DNA of 27,805 bases from Parabacteroides sp. (GTDB taxonomy: Bacteria; Bacteroidota; Bacteroidia; Bacteroidales; Tannerellaceae): assembly GCA_019411205.1 (NCBI GenBank), contig DXRF01000011.1, positions 1 to 27,805 on the forward strand, written 5' to 3'. Within the stretch, counting starts at the first letter, position 1; the number at the start of each line of letters is the position of its first letter. The notes under the pieces are model-generated. The model was not told the DNA's origin, made no database searches, and was given only the letters and a program-made list of their open reading frames with translations. The position numbers were made by a program, and so were the translations under genes. Of this stretch, positions 1 to 9,860 are shown piece after piece.

Positions 1-122
1 GAAATGAACTCACCGCAATCCCAGAAACTGGCAGTGGGTTCCATAGTCATCAAATAGACGGTTGAAGCGATCGCAAAGACGATCCAGCCCAACACGTTGT
101 TGATCAATTTATACTTTCCCAT
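1..122 (-). CDS. DUF2723 family membrane protein, 5' end only (partial)
   Basis: The window holds the first 40 codons of a minus-strand gene that runs off the left edge. The start is the ATG at 122-120. The peptide opens with MGKYKLINN, continues into a hydrophobic segment (about residues 10-26) and then reads EPTASFWDCGEFI. That last motif is, from memory, characteristic of the N-terminus of Bacteroidetes DUF2723 proteins, which are large multi-pass membrane proteins related to protein O-mannosyltransferases (GT-C fold). The role is therefore probably glycosyl transfer at the inner membrane, but this is a family-level inference from a short fragment. A good Bacteroidetes -7 promoter element lies about 64 bases upstream of the start. 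It is divergent from the polysaccharide locus and probably unrelated to it. Confidence 0.75.
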   Translation of the reverse strand, partial: MGKYKLINNVLGWIVFAIASTVYLMTMEPTASFWDCGEFI

Positions 123-185
123 ACTTTGTATAAAGTGTAATAATTAATTGTCTTAATTCTGTATCCTCACACGGACAGTCGGCCG

Positions 186-214
186 CAAAGGTAAGCATTT
201 ACGTTTAATACCAA
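186..214 (-). promoter_or_regulatory. Promoter of the DUF2723 gene
   Basis: On the minus strand 193-186 reads TACCTTTG, a perfect match to the Bacteroidetes -7 consensus TAnnTTTG. About 17 bases further upstream is TTGG (214-211), an acceptable -33 element. The predicted 5' leader is roughly 55-60 bases. Confidence 0.6.
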
Positions 215-597
215 CGCCCTGATATGCTATAAATTGTGTGGAAGAGATTAGAAATATATTAAAAGAATCCGTTGAATGACAGTCTGAAATCCGATAATTT
301 GCCGACATTCGAATGGTGGCGAACTGACATTTGCGGACAGGATTCGTATTTTGTTGATAGATAATTTCTCCAGTATATACTTCCGATTGCATAGGCATGT
401 GTTCTATGGACATACAGGGGCAAGTGTGTATAAGATGAAAACAAAAGAATATTTCGGATGATCTTTTGTCGGATCGCTTTATCACCGAAAACGACCCGCT
501 GCAACAGTTGACTAACGAGGAGTGGAGAGAACTCATTTGATAAGAGTTGTCAAGATAGTATTTTGCTTGTCCGGATATGATATCATGTAAATATTAG
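215..597. other. Gene-poor divergent spacer; possible decayed gene remnant
   Basis: No intact gene is visible between the DUF2723 start and the hybrid regulator. On the plus strand there are three consecutive stop-free stretches in three different frames (263-364, 363-461 and 439-540). The last ends in a hydrophilic, protein-like tail (SDRFITENDPLQQLTNEEW, then a stop at 538-540). None has a convincing start. This could be a frameshifted pseudogene remnant or chance: open stretches of about 33 codons are not statistically unusual at this base composition. I do not recognise the family. Confidence 0.2.
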
Positions 598-605
598 TAT
601 CTTTG
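598..605 (+). promoter_or_regulatory. Promoter -7 element of the hybrid two-component regulator
   Basis: TATCTTTG matches TAnnTTTG and lies 45 bases before the ATG at 651, giving a leader of about 40 bases. No clear TTTG stands at the usual 19-base distance; the nearest candidates, around 562-569, are too far upstream. Confidence 0.5.
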
Positions 606-650
606 TGTTGAGGAATGAGAAAACTATTTTTCAGTTTGTATAAATAAGAT

Positions 651-3600
651 ATGAAAAAACTGTTACTGTTGTTGTGTTTTGTATTCATACATCAAGTAGT
701 CTATCCAGTTTATTTTAAGCACCTTGGCATGAGTGACGGCTTATCGCAAGTCTCTGTGATGTCGATTTATCAAGATTGCTTGGGACGTATGTGGTTCGGT
801 ACACGTGAAGGTGTCAGTATCTATGATGGGGAACGGATGCGGGTGTATAAAGGCTGGGAGAATCTGGACCCGGAAAGTTCTATAAATGTTTTACTCGGAC
901 ATGAATGCGATCATCTTACCGGAAACAAGCAAGGAGATGTTTTCTTTAGGACCTGTGATTCGTTGGTGAGATATGATATACGGGAAGAGAAATTTTGTGT
1001 CGTTGGCGGTTGTAAGGCGAAAACGGTTACCTCAGCAAATGGTGATATATGGACGGGATACGACGATATGGTTTGCCGGTATGATGAAAAAGGAGATAGT
1101 CTGCAACTTTATGCGAAGACAAACACCCCCGGTATATCCAGCCTACTGATTTCAGGGGAGAAGATTTGGATTGGGACTTATGAAGGCCTGTATGTGATTG
1201 AGGAGGATAAAAAAGTCCATTGTCTGATTGAAGGACCTGAGTTTTATCGCTTATTTGAAAGTTCTACGGGTGAGATATGGGCTGGTTGCCGTACCGGTGG
1301 CTTATATAGGATCACGCAGGACGAGCGGATCATCTGGTATTCGGAGAGTAATTCTGCACCTTTCCATATAGAAAACAGTCAAATACGGAGCTTTGCCGAA
1401 GATCGGTTTGGGAATATTTGGTTCGGTACTTTTATGGGGCTGCATAAATATAACCCTTACACGGATCAGTTTACGGTATATCAACAGGATCATTTGCCTG
1501 GTAGCCTGTCACATTCTTCTGTTTTTTCTGTTTATATAGATGCGCAGGAAACCATATGGGTAGGAACCTATTATGGAGGTGTGAACTATTTTAATGCGGA
1601 AAGGGAAATATTCGCCCATTATACGGATAACCCTTTGCGGAAGGAATGCCTGAATTATTCGTTTGTCGGGAATCTGGTGGAAGATAAAGAAGGGAACATT
1701 TGGATTTGTACTGAAGGGGGTGGATTGAACTTCATGGATCGTAAGACGCGAACCTTTAAATACTTTACTGCCGGTCATCATAATTCAGTATTACAGAATA
1801 ACTTGAAATGCATTGCGTATGATGGGAAGCGAAACCGTCTGTATATCGGCACGCATCACGGAGGACTTACCCGCTACGATATAAAGACCGGTATTTTTCA
1901 TAACTACCTGAATGATTACAAGGAGGGAGACATAAAGCCGGATGGTATCATCTTCCATACGATGATTCATAACGATAAGTTGTATGTAAGCGCGATGAAT
2001 GGTACTTTTGTTATGGATCTCGATACAGATCAGTTCCTATGGTTATGCAGAAATGCTCAAAGCTTTACGATCGATAGTGAAGAGAATCTATGGATTTTGA
2101 TCGGGACTTCTCTATACAAGATGGAGCTGGCCCATCCGGAAAATCAGAAACATTATGCTTTACCCCGCTATGGAATCCAGTTCGAACCTAAACGGATCAT
2201 GACTACCCGAGCGGGAGATATCTATTTCGTGGTTTTGGGAGGTGGCCTGTATCGGTATGACAAACAGACCGATTCTTTTATCCATTATTCGCAAGAAAGC
2301 GGACATTTATTGAGCAATTATTGTTACAATGTAGCAGAGACCAATTCGGAAGAGTTGCTGGTGACCAGTGATAAAGGGGTTACTTTTCTGAATCCTTTCA
2401 GCGGGAATACCCGGTTTGCGACGCTGGGGGCGAACTTACCAATCACATCCATTGCGGATGGCTGTGGCATTCTGGTGTGCCGGAATAATGAACTCTTTGT
2501 CGGAGGGAATGACGGACTGACCTCTTTTTACCGGGAAGATCTCGATAAGACGGAAAAGAATTACTCCTTATATTTTTCAGAGTTGTATATTCATAATAAG
2601 AGAATCTATCCGGGAGCCGTCTCGGGAGGTATATTGGAGGAGGCTTTTCCTTTCAGTAAATCGATCCGGTTGAACTACAAGCAAAACAATCTGATTATAA
2701 ATTTTGCCACAACCAATTATATCGATATCCAAAAAAATAATGAATATCAATATCGATTGGTCGGTTTTGACGATGATTGGGTTTCTACCTCTTCTTCCAG
2801 TATTTATTATACAAACTTGGATCCCGGCAAATATACATTGCTGGTTCGTGAAAAGAATCTGTCCCGGCACTTGATGAATCATCGTGAAATATCTCTGGAT
2901 ATCCAGATCGCCCAACCCTGGTATAAAACGGGTTGGGCGTGGATACTGTATGTCCTGACTGTTTTTACAATCACTGTTCTGACTGTACGGATTCTAAATG
3001 CTCGGCGCAAACTGGCACTGTCCCTTAAAAAGGAACGAGAAGAGAAAGATCGTAACGAGGAGTTGAACCAGGCGAAACTACGTTTCTTTACCAATATTAG
3101 CCATGAATTTCGGACACCTCTAACGCTTATTATCAGTCAGATAGATATGCTTTTTCAAAGTTCATCCCTTCCTCCGACCTTGTATAATCGGATTATTAAG
3201 ATCAGTAAAAATGCAAACCGGATGCGGAATATGATTTCTGAGTTGTTGGAATTCCGGAAGTTAGAGCAGAATTATGTCTCATTGCATGTTTGCGAACAAA
3301 ATCTGATTCCATTTCTGAAAGATATTTATCTTTCCTATTGTGAGTTAGCAGTCCAACGATCCATTACATTTAATTTTCAGCATGCAGAGGAAAATCTATT
3401 ATTATGGTTTGATTCCAATCAGTTGCAGAAGGTGTTTTACAATCTTTTGTCAAACGCTTTTAAATATACGAAGCCGGGAGGTACGGTAGAATTGCATGTA
3501 TCTTCGGATGGAAATGAGGTTCGTATAAAAGTAATCGATACGGGTATAGGACTTTCGTCAGATGATGTATTGCATATTTTTGACCGTTTTTATCAGGCCG

Positions 3601-4652
3601 AAAACGGGAAACAGGTAGCGGGAGCTAATCCCGGTACAGGGCTTGGACTGGCTTTAAGTAAAAATATTATTCATCTTCATCATGGAGATATTGCAGTACA
3701 GAGCCAGGTCGGTTATGGAACGATATTTACGGTCACGTTATGGAAGGGAAAGATTCATTTTGAAAATGATAAGAATGCGATTCTTCTGGAAAGCCCGGAG
3801 GAGCCAATGATTAAAGGAAACTTTTTGCCGGATTCCATTTCTTCCGAAGAATATGAAGAAATGGATAAAGTTTTTCCCAGTTTAAAGGCTGGCTCCTATA
3901 AAGTTCTGATTGTAGAGGACAATGAAGAGCTGTTACAGATATTAAATACACTTTTTGCTCCTTTCTACCAGGTTATATTAGCCGGGAATGGGGAGGAAGG
4001 ATTGAGGAAGGCGAATGAGGAAAAACCGGATTTGATTGTCAGCGATGTCATGATGCCCTTGATGAGTGGTATGGAGATGTGCATGAAAATTAAGAATAAT
4101 ATCGATTTGTGCCATATTCCGGTCGTTTTGCTTACAGCTCTCGATTCTGTCGAATATAATATAGAGGGACTTCAACAGGGAGCGGATGATTATATCAGCA
4201 AACCTTTTCATGCAAAAATATTGTTGATGCGCTGCAATAATCTGATTCGGAATCGTTTGTTGTTGAAGTCCCAGTTGACAAAACAGGTTGACTTTGATGT
4301 GCAGTTACTGGCTACGACTTCATTGGACCAACAACTTTTGAACCGGATTGTGGAGATCGTCGATCTGCGGATGGGAGAACCGGATTTTGATGTTAATGCT
4401 CTTGCCCGTGAGTTGAATATGGGGCGTAGTTCATTCTTTACAAAAGTCAAGAACTTGACCGGAATGACTCCCAGTGAATTGATACAAAACCAGCGCATCA
4501 ATCGTGCGTCAATCTTGTTACGGGAACGGCCGGATTTGTTGGTGAATGAAATATCGGATCGGTTAGGATTTACCTCAACGGTATATTTCAGCCGATGCTT
4601 TAAAGCGAAATTCGGAATAGCGCCCGCCCAATTTAGGAAGAAAGAGCAGTAA
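651..4652 (+). CDS. Hybrid two-component system sensor/regulator (HTCS) of a PUL
   Basis: A 1333-residue single-polypeptide sensor kinase and transcription factor. It starts with a signal peptide (MKKLLLLLCFVFIHQ). A long periplasmic beta-propeller sensor follows, with repeated Reg_prop strands such as DGLSQ, MWFGT, IWFGT and IWICT (about residues 25-680), then a Y_Y_Y domain (about 698-745) and one TM helix (about 762-784). The histidine kinase core has the phospho-accepting His818 in ISHEFRTPL, an N box near 925-937, and DTGIG and GTGLGL motifs. A receiver domain follows (VEDNEE near 1088, acceptor Asp1132 in SDVMMP), then an AraC-type HTH at the C-terminus (about 1245-1333). All expected domains and catalytic residues are present. 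In this family the periplasmic sensor binds an oligosaccharide from the target glycan and activates the adjacent susCD operon. Its position directly upstream of susC fits that role. Confidence 0.96.
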   Translation: MKKLLLLLCFVFIHQVVYPVYFKHLGMSDGLSQVSVMSIYQDCLGRMWFGTREGVSIYDGERMRVYKGWENLDPESSINVLLGHECDHLTGNKQGDVFFRTCDSLVRYDIREEKFCVVGGCKAKTVTSANGDIWTGYDDMVCRYDEKGDSLQLYAKTNTPGISSLLISGEKIWIGTYEGLYVIEEDKKVHCLIEGPEFYRLFESSTGEIWAGCRTGGLYRITQDERIIWYSESNSAPFHIENSQIRSFAEDRFGNIWFGTFMGLHKYNPYTDQFTVYQQDHLPGSLSHSSVFSVYIDAQETIWVGTYYGGVNYFNAEREIFAHYTDNPLRKECLNYSFVGNLVEDKEGNIWICTEGGGLNFMDRKTRTFKYFTAGHHNSVLQNNLKCIAYDGKRNRLYIGTHHGGLTRYDIKTGIFHNYLNDYKEGDIKPDGIIFHTMIHNDKLYVSAMNGTFVMDLDTDQFLWLCRNAQSFTIDSEENLWILIGTSLYKMELAHPENQKHYALPRYGIQFEPKRIMTTRAGDIYFVVLGGGLYRYDKQTDSFIHYSQESGHLLSNYCYNVAETNSEELLVTSDKGVTFLNPFSGNTRFATLGANLPITSIADGCGILVCRNNELFVGGNDGLTSFYREDLDKTEKNYSLYFSELYIHNKRIYPGAVSGGILEEAFPFSKSIRLNYKQNNLIINFATTNYIDIQKNNEYQYRLVGFDDDWVSTSSSSIYYTNLDPGKYTLLVREKNLSRHLMNHREISLDIQIAQPWYKTGWAWILYVLTVFTITVLTVRILNARRKLALSLKKEREEKDRNEELNQAKLRFFTNISHEFRTPLTLIISQIDMLFQSSSLPPTLYNRIIKISKNANRMRNMISELLEFRKLEQNYVSLHVCEQNLIPFLKDIYLSYCELAVQRSITFNFQHAEENLLLWFDSNQLQKVFYNLLSNAFKYTKPGGTVELHVSSDGNEVRIKVIDTGIGLSSDDVLHIFDRFYQAENGKQVAGANPGTGLGLALSKNIIHLHHGDIAVQSQVGYGTIFTVTLWKGKIHFENDKNAILLESPEEPMIKGNFLPDSISSEEYEEMDKVFPSLKAGSYKVLIVEDNEELLQILNTLFAPFYQVILAGNGEEGLRKANEEKPDLIVSDVMMPLMSGMEMCMKIKNNIDLCHIPVVLLTALDSVEYNIEGLQQGADDYISKPFHAKILLMRCNNLIRNRLLLKSQLTKQVDFDVQLLATTSLDQQLLNRIVEIVDLRMGEPDFDVNALARELNMGRSSFFTKVKNLTGMTPSELIQNQRINRASILLRERPDLLVNEISDRLGFTSTVYFSRCFKAKFGIAPAQFRKKEQ

Positions 4653-4719
4653 AACTATATGGAATTGCTAATCGTTTATATTCAAATAGTTAAATCTTCT
4701 ATTTGGACTGTGTGTATAT

Positions 4720-4753
4720 AAAAAACGGACGCTTTGTATAGGTCTGTTTTTTT
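4720..4753 (+). terminator. Intrinsic terminator after the HTCS gene
   Basis: An 11-bp stem (AAAAAACGGAC, 4720-4730, with GTCTGTTTTTT, 4742-4752, one G-T wobble), an 11-base loop and a run of seven T. It lies between the HTCS stop and susC, so susCD needs its own promoter. Confidence 0.75.
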
Positions 4754-4762
4754 ATGCCCGGC

Positions 4763-4770
4763 TACATTTG
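4763..4770 (+). promoter_or_regulatory. Promoter -7 element of the susCD operon
   Basis: TACATTTG matches TAnnTTTG, lies just after the terminator and 44 bases before the first ATG of susC. The -33 element is poor (TCTG at 4743-4746), as expected for a promoter that relies on an activator such as the adjacent HTCS. Confidence 0.5.
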
Positions 4771-4814
4771 CCTCCAGAGTTTATCAAAATTTATTAATCT
4801 AAATCTACCTATTA

Positions 4815-7800
4815 ATGATGAATGATTTAAACATTCCTTTTTTTAGGAAAACGATGTTTGCAGGAATGGCCACACTATTCTTGTCGACAGGAGTTACTCA
4901 GGCCAATCCGGTTAGTGCAGGGGAGGAAGTGACGGAAAAACACGCTGTGGCGTTATCTCAGCAAAAGAAAGTAACGATTACGGGAATTGTGAAGGATGCG
5001 CTTGGTCCGGTAGTTGGCGCCAACGTAGTGGAAAAAGGAACCACGAATGGGACTGTTACGGATATGGAAGGACGTTTTTCTTTGCAGGTGTCCTCGAATG
5101 CCGTACTGGTCGTTTCTTACATAGGTTATATAGACCAGGCGATTCCGGTGAACGGAAAAACCTCTTTCACAGTTCTGCTGAAAGAAGATTCACAAGCTTT
5201 GGATGAAGTGGTAGTTGTAGGATATGGTACACAAAAGAAGGTGAATATGACCGGTGCGGTCGCTTCTGTCGATATGAGTAAGATGGTCGACAGCCGTCCG
5301 ATCACTTCACTCTCTGCCGGACTTGCCGGTATGGCTCCTGGTGTTTCCGTAACAGCCGGTAATGGCGGACGGCCCGGTAACGACGGGGCAACGATCCGTG
5401 TACGTGGGCAGGGTACGTTAAATGATTCCAATCCGTTGGTAATTATCGACGGAGTGGAAGCCAGTATGAATAATATCAATCCACAAGACGTAGAAAGCAT
5501 TTCGGTGTTGAAGGATGCCGCTTCGTCTGCTATCTATGGTTCTCGTGCGGCAAATGGTGTCATTCTGATCACTACCCGCAGAGGAAAATCTGGTGAAGCG
5601 AAAATCTCTTATAACGGTTACGTCACGATGCAGAAAGTGGCAAACCACATCGATTTGGTTTCCAATTATGCTGATTATATGGAATTGTATAATGAAGGGC
5701 AGCTTAATAGCGACCTCCCCGCGATCTTCAGCCAAGAGAAAATCGACGAATGGCGGGCTGCTGGTGACAGTGATCCAGTCAAATATCCGAATTCTGACTG
5801 GCAGGACGCTCTATTTCAGACTGGATGGATGCAGAACCATACGATCAATATCAACGGAGGATCTGACAAAATTCACTATTATATATCCGGTAATTACATG
5901 AACAATCCCGGTATTATGGAAAATTCCGGGTATGAACGTTATAGTGCCCGTGTCAATTTGGACGCAGAAGTCAAAGATTGGTTTACCATAGGTGTCAATG
6001 CTTACGGGACACGTGGAAAAGAGGAGCTAGGGTTGTTGAAGACTGAATCGAATGATAATTTCTATACCTATATGCAAGCCACTACACCGGGTATCTGCTA
6101 TCAGGCGCCTGATGGTCGGTATGGAGGTGTAAACAACTCAGAAGATGACCCGCAGAGTAGCTCCAACAATGTCCTGAAGATGTTGAACGACGTCAAAGGA
6201 AATCGCACGACCAATAACATCGTTTCTCGTTTTTATGCCCAATTGAGACCGCTTAAAGGCTTAACAATCGAAGGTTCTTATACGTATGCCTTTTCCGACC
6301 AGTTCCTGTATCAACAGCCGGTTTTTCATGATTTGTGGAACTTGTACGACAATACGTTGCAGATTGCCGGAACCGGAGTTTCGAAGGTTATCAACCGCAA
6401 CAATAAGACTGTCCGCAACAATATGGACGGGTTGGTTAGATATGAAACTGAGATCGATCGGTTGAACATTCAAGCAACGGTCGGGGCTAGCCAGGAAGCC
6501 TATCGCAACAATTGGTTTGAGGCCTCCAAAGAAAAGTTGACTTCCTCTGAATTGACGGAATTGAATGCCGCCACTGCCAATGCTACGGCAACAGGAACTT
6601 ATTCCAATTGGGCTATGCGTTCATTTTTTGGTCGTGTCAATTTGAACTGGGACGAAAAATATTTGTTGGAAGCCAATCTCCGTGCTGATGCCTCTTCTCG
6701 TTTTGCCAAAAAATATCGTTGGGGTTATTTCCCTTCATTCTCACTGGGCTGGCGTATGGAACAGGAAGCCTTCATGAAAGATATCTCGTGGCTTAATCAG
6801 TTGAAGCTTCGTGCCTCGTATGGTTCGTTGGGAAATAATGCCGTAGGCAACTATGACTATCAGTTATATTATCAGGCTTCTAATTATGTTTTAAACGACG
6901 CTTTGCAGATCGGTATGGCGCAACGCGCTCTTTCTAATGCGGCGTTGACTTGGGAAACTTCTTATGTCACTAACTTTGGTGTGGACTTTGCACTGTTCTC
7001 TAAATTGAGTGGAACCATCGATGCTTTTGTCAAAAACACCAAGGGGATTTTGATCGAATTGCCGGCTCCATTGGTACATGGTAATGCTACCATTCCTAAA
7101 TCCAACGCGGCTGAAGTTCGCAACCGGGGTGTCGAATTGAGTTTGAACTGGAATGACAAAGTCGGTTCTGTCAATTATTTTGTCGGGGGGAACTTTTCAT
7201 TCGTCAAGAATAAAGTGACGAAGTTCAAAGGTGACGAAATGTCTCTGAATGGAACCAATATGATTCTGGAGGGCGAACCGATCAATGTCCAGTATGTACT
7301 TTCGGTCGACCGGATTATCCAGACGGAAGAAGATATGGCAATAGTGGAAGCGATGGAAGCGAATAATCCGGATGCCTTCAAACAATATAAGAAACCGGAA
7401 TATGGAGATTTCTTATATAAAGATATTGACGGAGACGGATGTATCACTGATAACGATAAGATCAAAGTCGGCAATGGAACCAACCCGACATTCACTTTCG
7501 GGTTTAATTTCGGTGCCAATTGGAAAGGCTGGGATTTCAGTTGTATTTTGCAAGGTGCTACCGGATTGAAAACCTATTGGGACGGATTAGATGGCGCCAG
7601 TTATTGGCCTCAAGTGCGCCGGGGTAACCAAATCAACAAGACTATTGCAGATGGACGTTGGTATCCGGGACGTACGGATGCCACTTATCCTCGCCTCCTG
7701 GACTATACCGACGGACGGAACCGGGTAGCAAGTGACTTTTGGGTACAGGACAAATCTTATTTGAGAGTAAAAAATGTCCAGTTGGGATATACGGTTCCGA

Positions 7801-7961
7801 AACATCTCTCGCAAAAACTCTTGATCGACAACTTCCGTTTATATGTCAGCATCGATAATGCTTTGACCTTTACGGGATATAAGGGACTGGATCCTGAGGT
7901 GTCTGGCACGAAATATCCGACTATGCGATTAACAACATTTGGTTTAAACCTTACATTTTAA
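4815..7961 (+). CDS. SusC-like TonB-dependent outer-membrane glycan transporter
   Basis: A 1048-residue outer-membrane transporter that imports oligosaccharides in a TonB-dependent way together with its SusD partner. It has a signal peptide (cleavage likely after Ala30, TQA/NP), a carboxypeptidase-regulatory-like domain (about 52-125: GIVKDALGPVVGANV, GTTNGTVTDMEGRF), the SusC-type linker DEVVVVGYGTQKK (about 130-142), a plug domain with SRAANGVILITT, then a long beta-barrel ending in an aromatic residue (LNLTF), the usual BAM signal. Two adjacent ATGs (4815 and 4818) are possible starts. It is followed after 12 bases by the SusD-like gene, so the two are co-transcribed. Substrate cannot be read from the sequence; the lyase and GH88 downstream suggest a uronic-acid-containing glycan. 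Confidence 0.96.
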   Translation: MMNDLNIPFFRKTMFAGMATLFLSTGVTQANPVSAGEEVTEKHAVALSQQKKVTITGIVKDALGPVVGANVVEKGTTNGTVTDMEGRFSLQVSSNAVLVVSYIGYIDQAIPVNGKTSFTVLLKEDSQALDEVVVVGYGTQKKVNMTGAVASVDMSKMVDSRPITSLSAGLAGMAPGVSVTAGNGGRPGNDGATIRVRGQGTLNDSNPLVIIDGVEASMNNINPQDVESISVLKDAASSAIYGSRAANGVILITTRRGKSGEAKISYNGYVTMQKVANHIDLVSNYADYMELYNEGQLNSDLPAIFSQEKIDEWRAAGDSDPVKYPNSDWQDALFQTGWMQNHTININGGSDKIHYYISGNYMNNPGIMENSGYERYSARVNLDAEVKDWFTIGVNAYGTRGKEELGLLKTESNDNFYTYMQATTPGICYQAPDGRYGGVNNSEDDPQSSSNNVLKMLNDVKGNRTTNNIVSRFYAQLRPLKGLTIEGSYTYAFSDQFLYQQPVFHDLWNLYDNTLQIAGTGVSKVINRNNKTVRNNMDGLVRYETEIDRLNIQATVGASQEAYRNNWFEASKEKLTSSELTELNAATANATATGTYSNWAMRSFFGRVNLNWDEKYLLEANLRADASSRFAKKYRWGYFPSFSLGWRMEQEAFMKDISWLNQLKLRASYGSLGNNAVGNYDYQLYYQASNYVLNDALQIGMAQRALSNAALTWETSYVTNFGVDFALFSKLSGTIDAFVKNTKGILIELPAPLVHGNATIPKSNAAEVRNRGVELSLNWNDKVGSVNYFVGGNFSFVKNKVTKFKGDEMSLNGTNMILEGEPINVQYVLSVDRIIQTEEDMAIVEAMEANNPDAFKQYKKPEYGDFLYKDIDGDGCITDNDKIKVGNGTNPTFTFGFNFGANWKGWDFSCILQGATGLKTYWDGLDGASYWPQVRRGNQINKTIADGRWYPGRTDATYPRLLDYTDGRNRVASDFWVQDKSYLRVKNVQLGYTVPKHLSQKLLIDNFRLYVSIDNALTFTGYKGLDPEVSGTKYPTMRLTTFGLNLTF

Positions 7962-7973
7962 ATAGTTGAAGAC

Positions 7974-9713
7974 ATGAAAAAGATCATAATCTATTTGGCA
8001 ACAATGCTTTTAGCTGCCATGACGTTCACCGGTTGCTATGATTTGGAAACCTATCCGGGAGACAAAGTCAACGAAGGAACATTTTACAAGACCGGCGATC
8101 ACGCTCATCAAGGCTTGATGGGAATCTATGGTATGCTACGCCTAAACGAGGCATACGGTTACCAGTTCTGCTTCGACCATTTAGGAGATATCGCTTATGG
8201 ATATAACTATTATATGATGTTTCTGGCTACCTATACCGATCGTGATGGAACGATACAAGCCCATTGGCAGACCTTCTATGATGGTATACATCGTGTCAAC
8301 ACTTTTATACGTTCAGTAAAAGGAATGAGAGGTATTATCACGGACGAACAGATTAATGAGTATGTGGCGGAAGCTAAATTCCTTCGTGCGATGTTCTACT
8401 TTTCCTTGACAGACCTTTTCGGTGGGGTCCCCTACTATGATGAGTCGACTAATGTCAACGAAGAGTTTATGAATTTGAAACAACCGAGAAGCAGCCTCGA
8501 AGAGGTACGTGCTCATATTTTAGAAGATTTGGACGAGGCGATCAAATACCTCCCTGTCGAACATGCTGCCAGCGAATATGGTCGTGCTACTAAAGGTGCT
8601 GCCTACGCTCTTCGTGGAAAAGTGCATCTTTACGACAAAGAGTGGCAGTCTGCCATCAACGATTTTGAAGAAATCGTCTATAACAAGTCCAATAATTATG
8701 GCTATGCTCTTGACGATGATTACGCTCGTGTTTTTAAACTCTATAACGGGGCTAAGAGCCCAGAAACGGTCTTCTCTATCCAGAACAAGAGTGGTGTCGG
8801 AACTGAGTATGGTATGCAGATACAGGCTTTGATGGGTTGTCGTGGCGCTTATGGGAGCTGCTGGAACAATACTGTTCCTTCCACACAATTGGTGGATATG
8901 TATGAGTTCAAAGATGGTCGCCCCTTCAATTGGGATGAGATTTTCCCCGGTTATAATGCTATGACCCCCGAACAGCGCAAGGAGCTCCTCAGTGTCGAGA
9001 TGGATGGGTCTGGAACGATAGTAGGACTTCGTGAGGCGGATACAGCCAAGATACTGAGTGCCTATACCTGTCGTGATCCGCGCCTGATGGCCACCGTGAT
9101 CGTTCCTTATTCACACTATATGGGGAATATTGGCCGAACAACCAACGTGGATTTGATCTTCGCTCTGGATCACAATCTGGCAGGAAATGCCAATGGCGGT
9201 ACGATCCAGAATAATGCAGGTTGGGTATCTTATCTCTATCGGAAGTTCGTGACCGAAGGAGACCAGGGCGGTGCGATCAGTAACCGTTTGCATACACCGT
9301 TCGCTTTCCCCTTGATCCGCTTTGCCGACGTTCTCTTGATGCTTTCCGAGGCCTACAACGAAGCGGGGCAGTTAGACAAAGCCGTGACCGAATTCAACAA
9401 GGTGCGCGCACGTGTCGGCATGCCGGGATTGAACTCCGGTCCCGCATGGATGGTTGTTAGCAATAAAGAACAGATGGCTGAACGGATACGCAAGGAACGT
9501 GCTGTTGAGTTTGCCGGGGAAGGTCTTCGTTTCAGCGATTTGCGTCGTTGGGGATATGAGATTGCCCACAAAACGCTCAATAACGTGGATGCTGTCAATA
9601 TCTATGGTGAGCCGATCTATACCCATTTGTTTACCGAACGTGATATGCTTTGGCCTATCCCTGGTGTGGAACGGGAACGGAATAAGGAGTTGACACAGAA
9701 TCCGGGTTGGTAG
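7974..9713 (+). CDS. SusD/RagB-like surface glycan-binding lipoprotein
   Basis: A 579-residue lipoprotein that forms the lid of the SusC transporter and captures glycan at the cell surface. The signal peptide ends in lipobox FTGC with lipidated Cys21. Typical SusD features are seen: the early YDLETYPGD, the RAMFYFSLTDLFGGVPYYD helix of the TPR-like core, the RKERAVEFAGEGLRFSDLRRWG motif and the C-terminal MLWPIP with final NPGW. Length is normal for the family. It starts 12 bases after susC ends. A 9-bp inverted repeat after its stop separates it from the lyase gene and may reduce read-through. Confidence 0.96.
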   Translation: MKKIIIYLATMLLAAMTFTGCYDLETYPGDKVNEGTFYKTGDHAHQGLMGIYGMLRLNEAYGYQFCFDHLGDIAYGYNYYMMFLATYTDRDGTIQAHWQTFYDGIHRVNTFIRSVKGMRGIITDEQINEYVAEAKFLRAMFYFSLTDLFGGVPYYDESTNVNEEFMNLKQPRSSLEEVRAHILEDLDEAIKYLPVEHAASEYGRATKGAAYALRGKVHLYDKEWQSAINDFEEIVYNKSNNYGYALDDDYARVFKLYNGAKSPETVFSIQNKSGVGTEYGMQIQALMGCRGAYGSCWNNTVPSTQLVDMYEFKDGRPFNWDEIFPGYNAMTPEQRKELLSVEMDGSGTIVGLREADTAKILSAYTCRDPRLMATVIVPYSHYMGNIGRTTNVDLIFALDHNLAGNANGGTIQNNAGWVSYLYRKFVTEGDQGGAISNRLHTPFAFPLIRFADVLLMLSEAYNEAGQLDKAVTEFNKVRARVGMPGLNSGPAWMVVSNKEQMAERIRKERAVEFAGEGLRFSDLRRWGYEIAHKTLNNVDAVNIYGEPIYTHLFTERDMLWPIPGVERERNKELTQNPGW

Positions 9714-9758
9714 CCTTGATTGATTAAGCAGTTGTGTTAAGTTTGATATAGTAATATG

Positions 9759-9819
9759 GAGACACAGAGTCGCGGAGCTCTGATTAGTATATAAGAAGGC
9801 TTTGTGAACACTGTGTCTC
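9759..9819 (+). repeat. Imperfect terminator-like inverted repeat between susD and the lyase
   Basis: GAGACACAG (9759-9767) and CTGTGTCTC (9811-9819) form a perfect 9-bp stem around a 43-base loop that holds a smaller hairpin (AGAG/CTCT), and a short T run follows. It could be an attenuator, a processing site or a REP-like element. It covers the GTG at 9804, which argues against that codon as the start of the lyase. Confidence 0.5.
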
Positions 9820-9860
9820 TTTTATTTGGATTATTGAAAGTCCCTCTAACTTATGTGTTT

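Noticed and set aside
153..536. 127-residue open frame on the minus strand in the left spacer
   Set aside because: The translation has an unnatural composition, no recognisable motif and no good start context; it also covers the DUF2723 promoter.
9804..9860. Longer N-terminus of the lyase from GTG 9804
   Set aside because: It starts inside the inverted repeat and adds 19 residues before a complete signal peptide that begins at ATG 9861.
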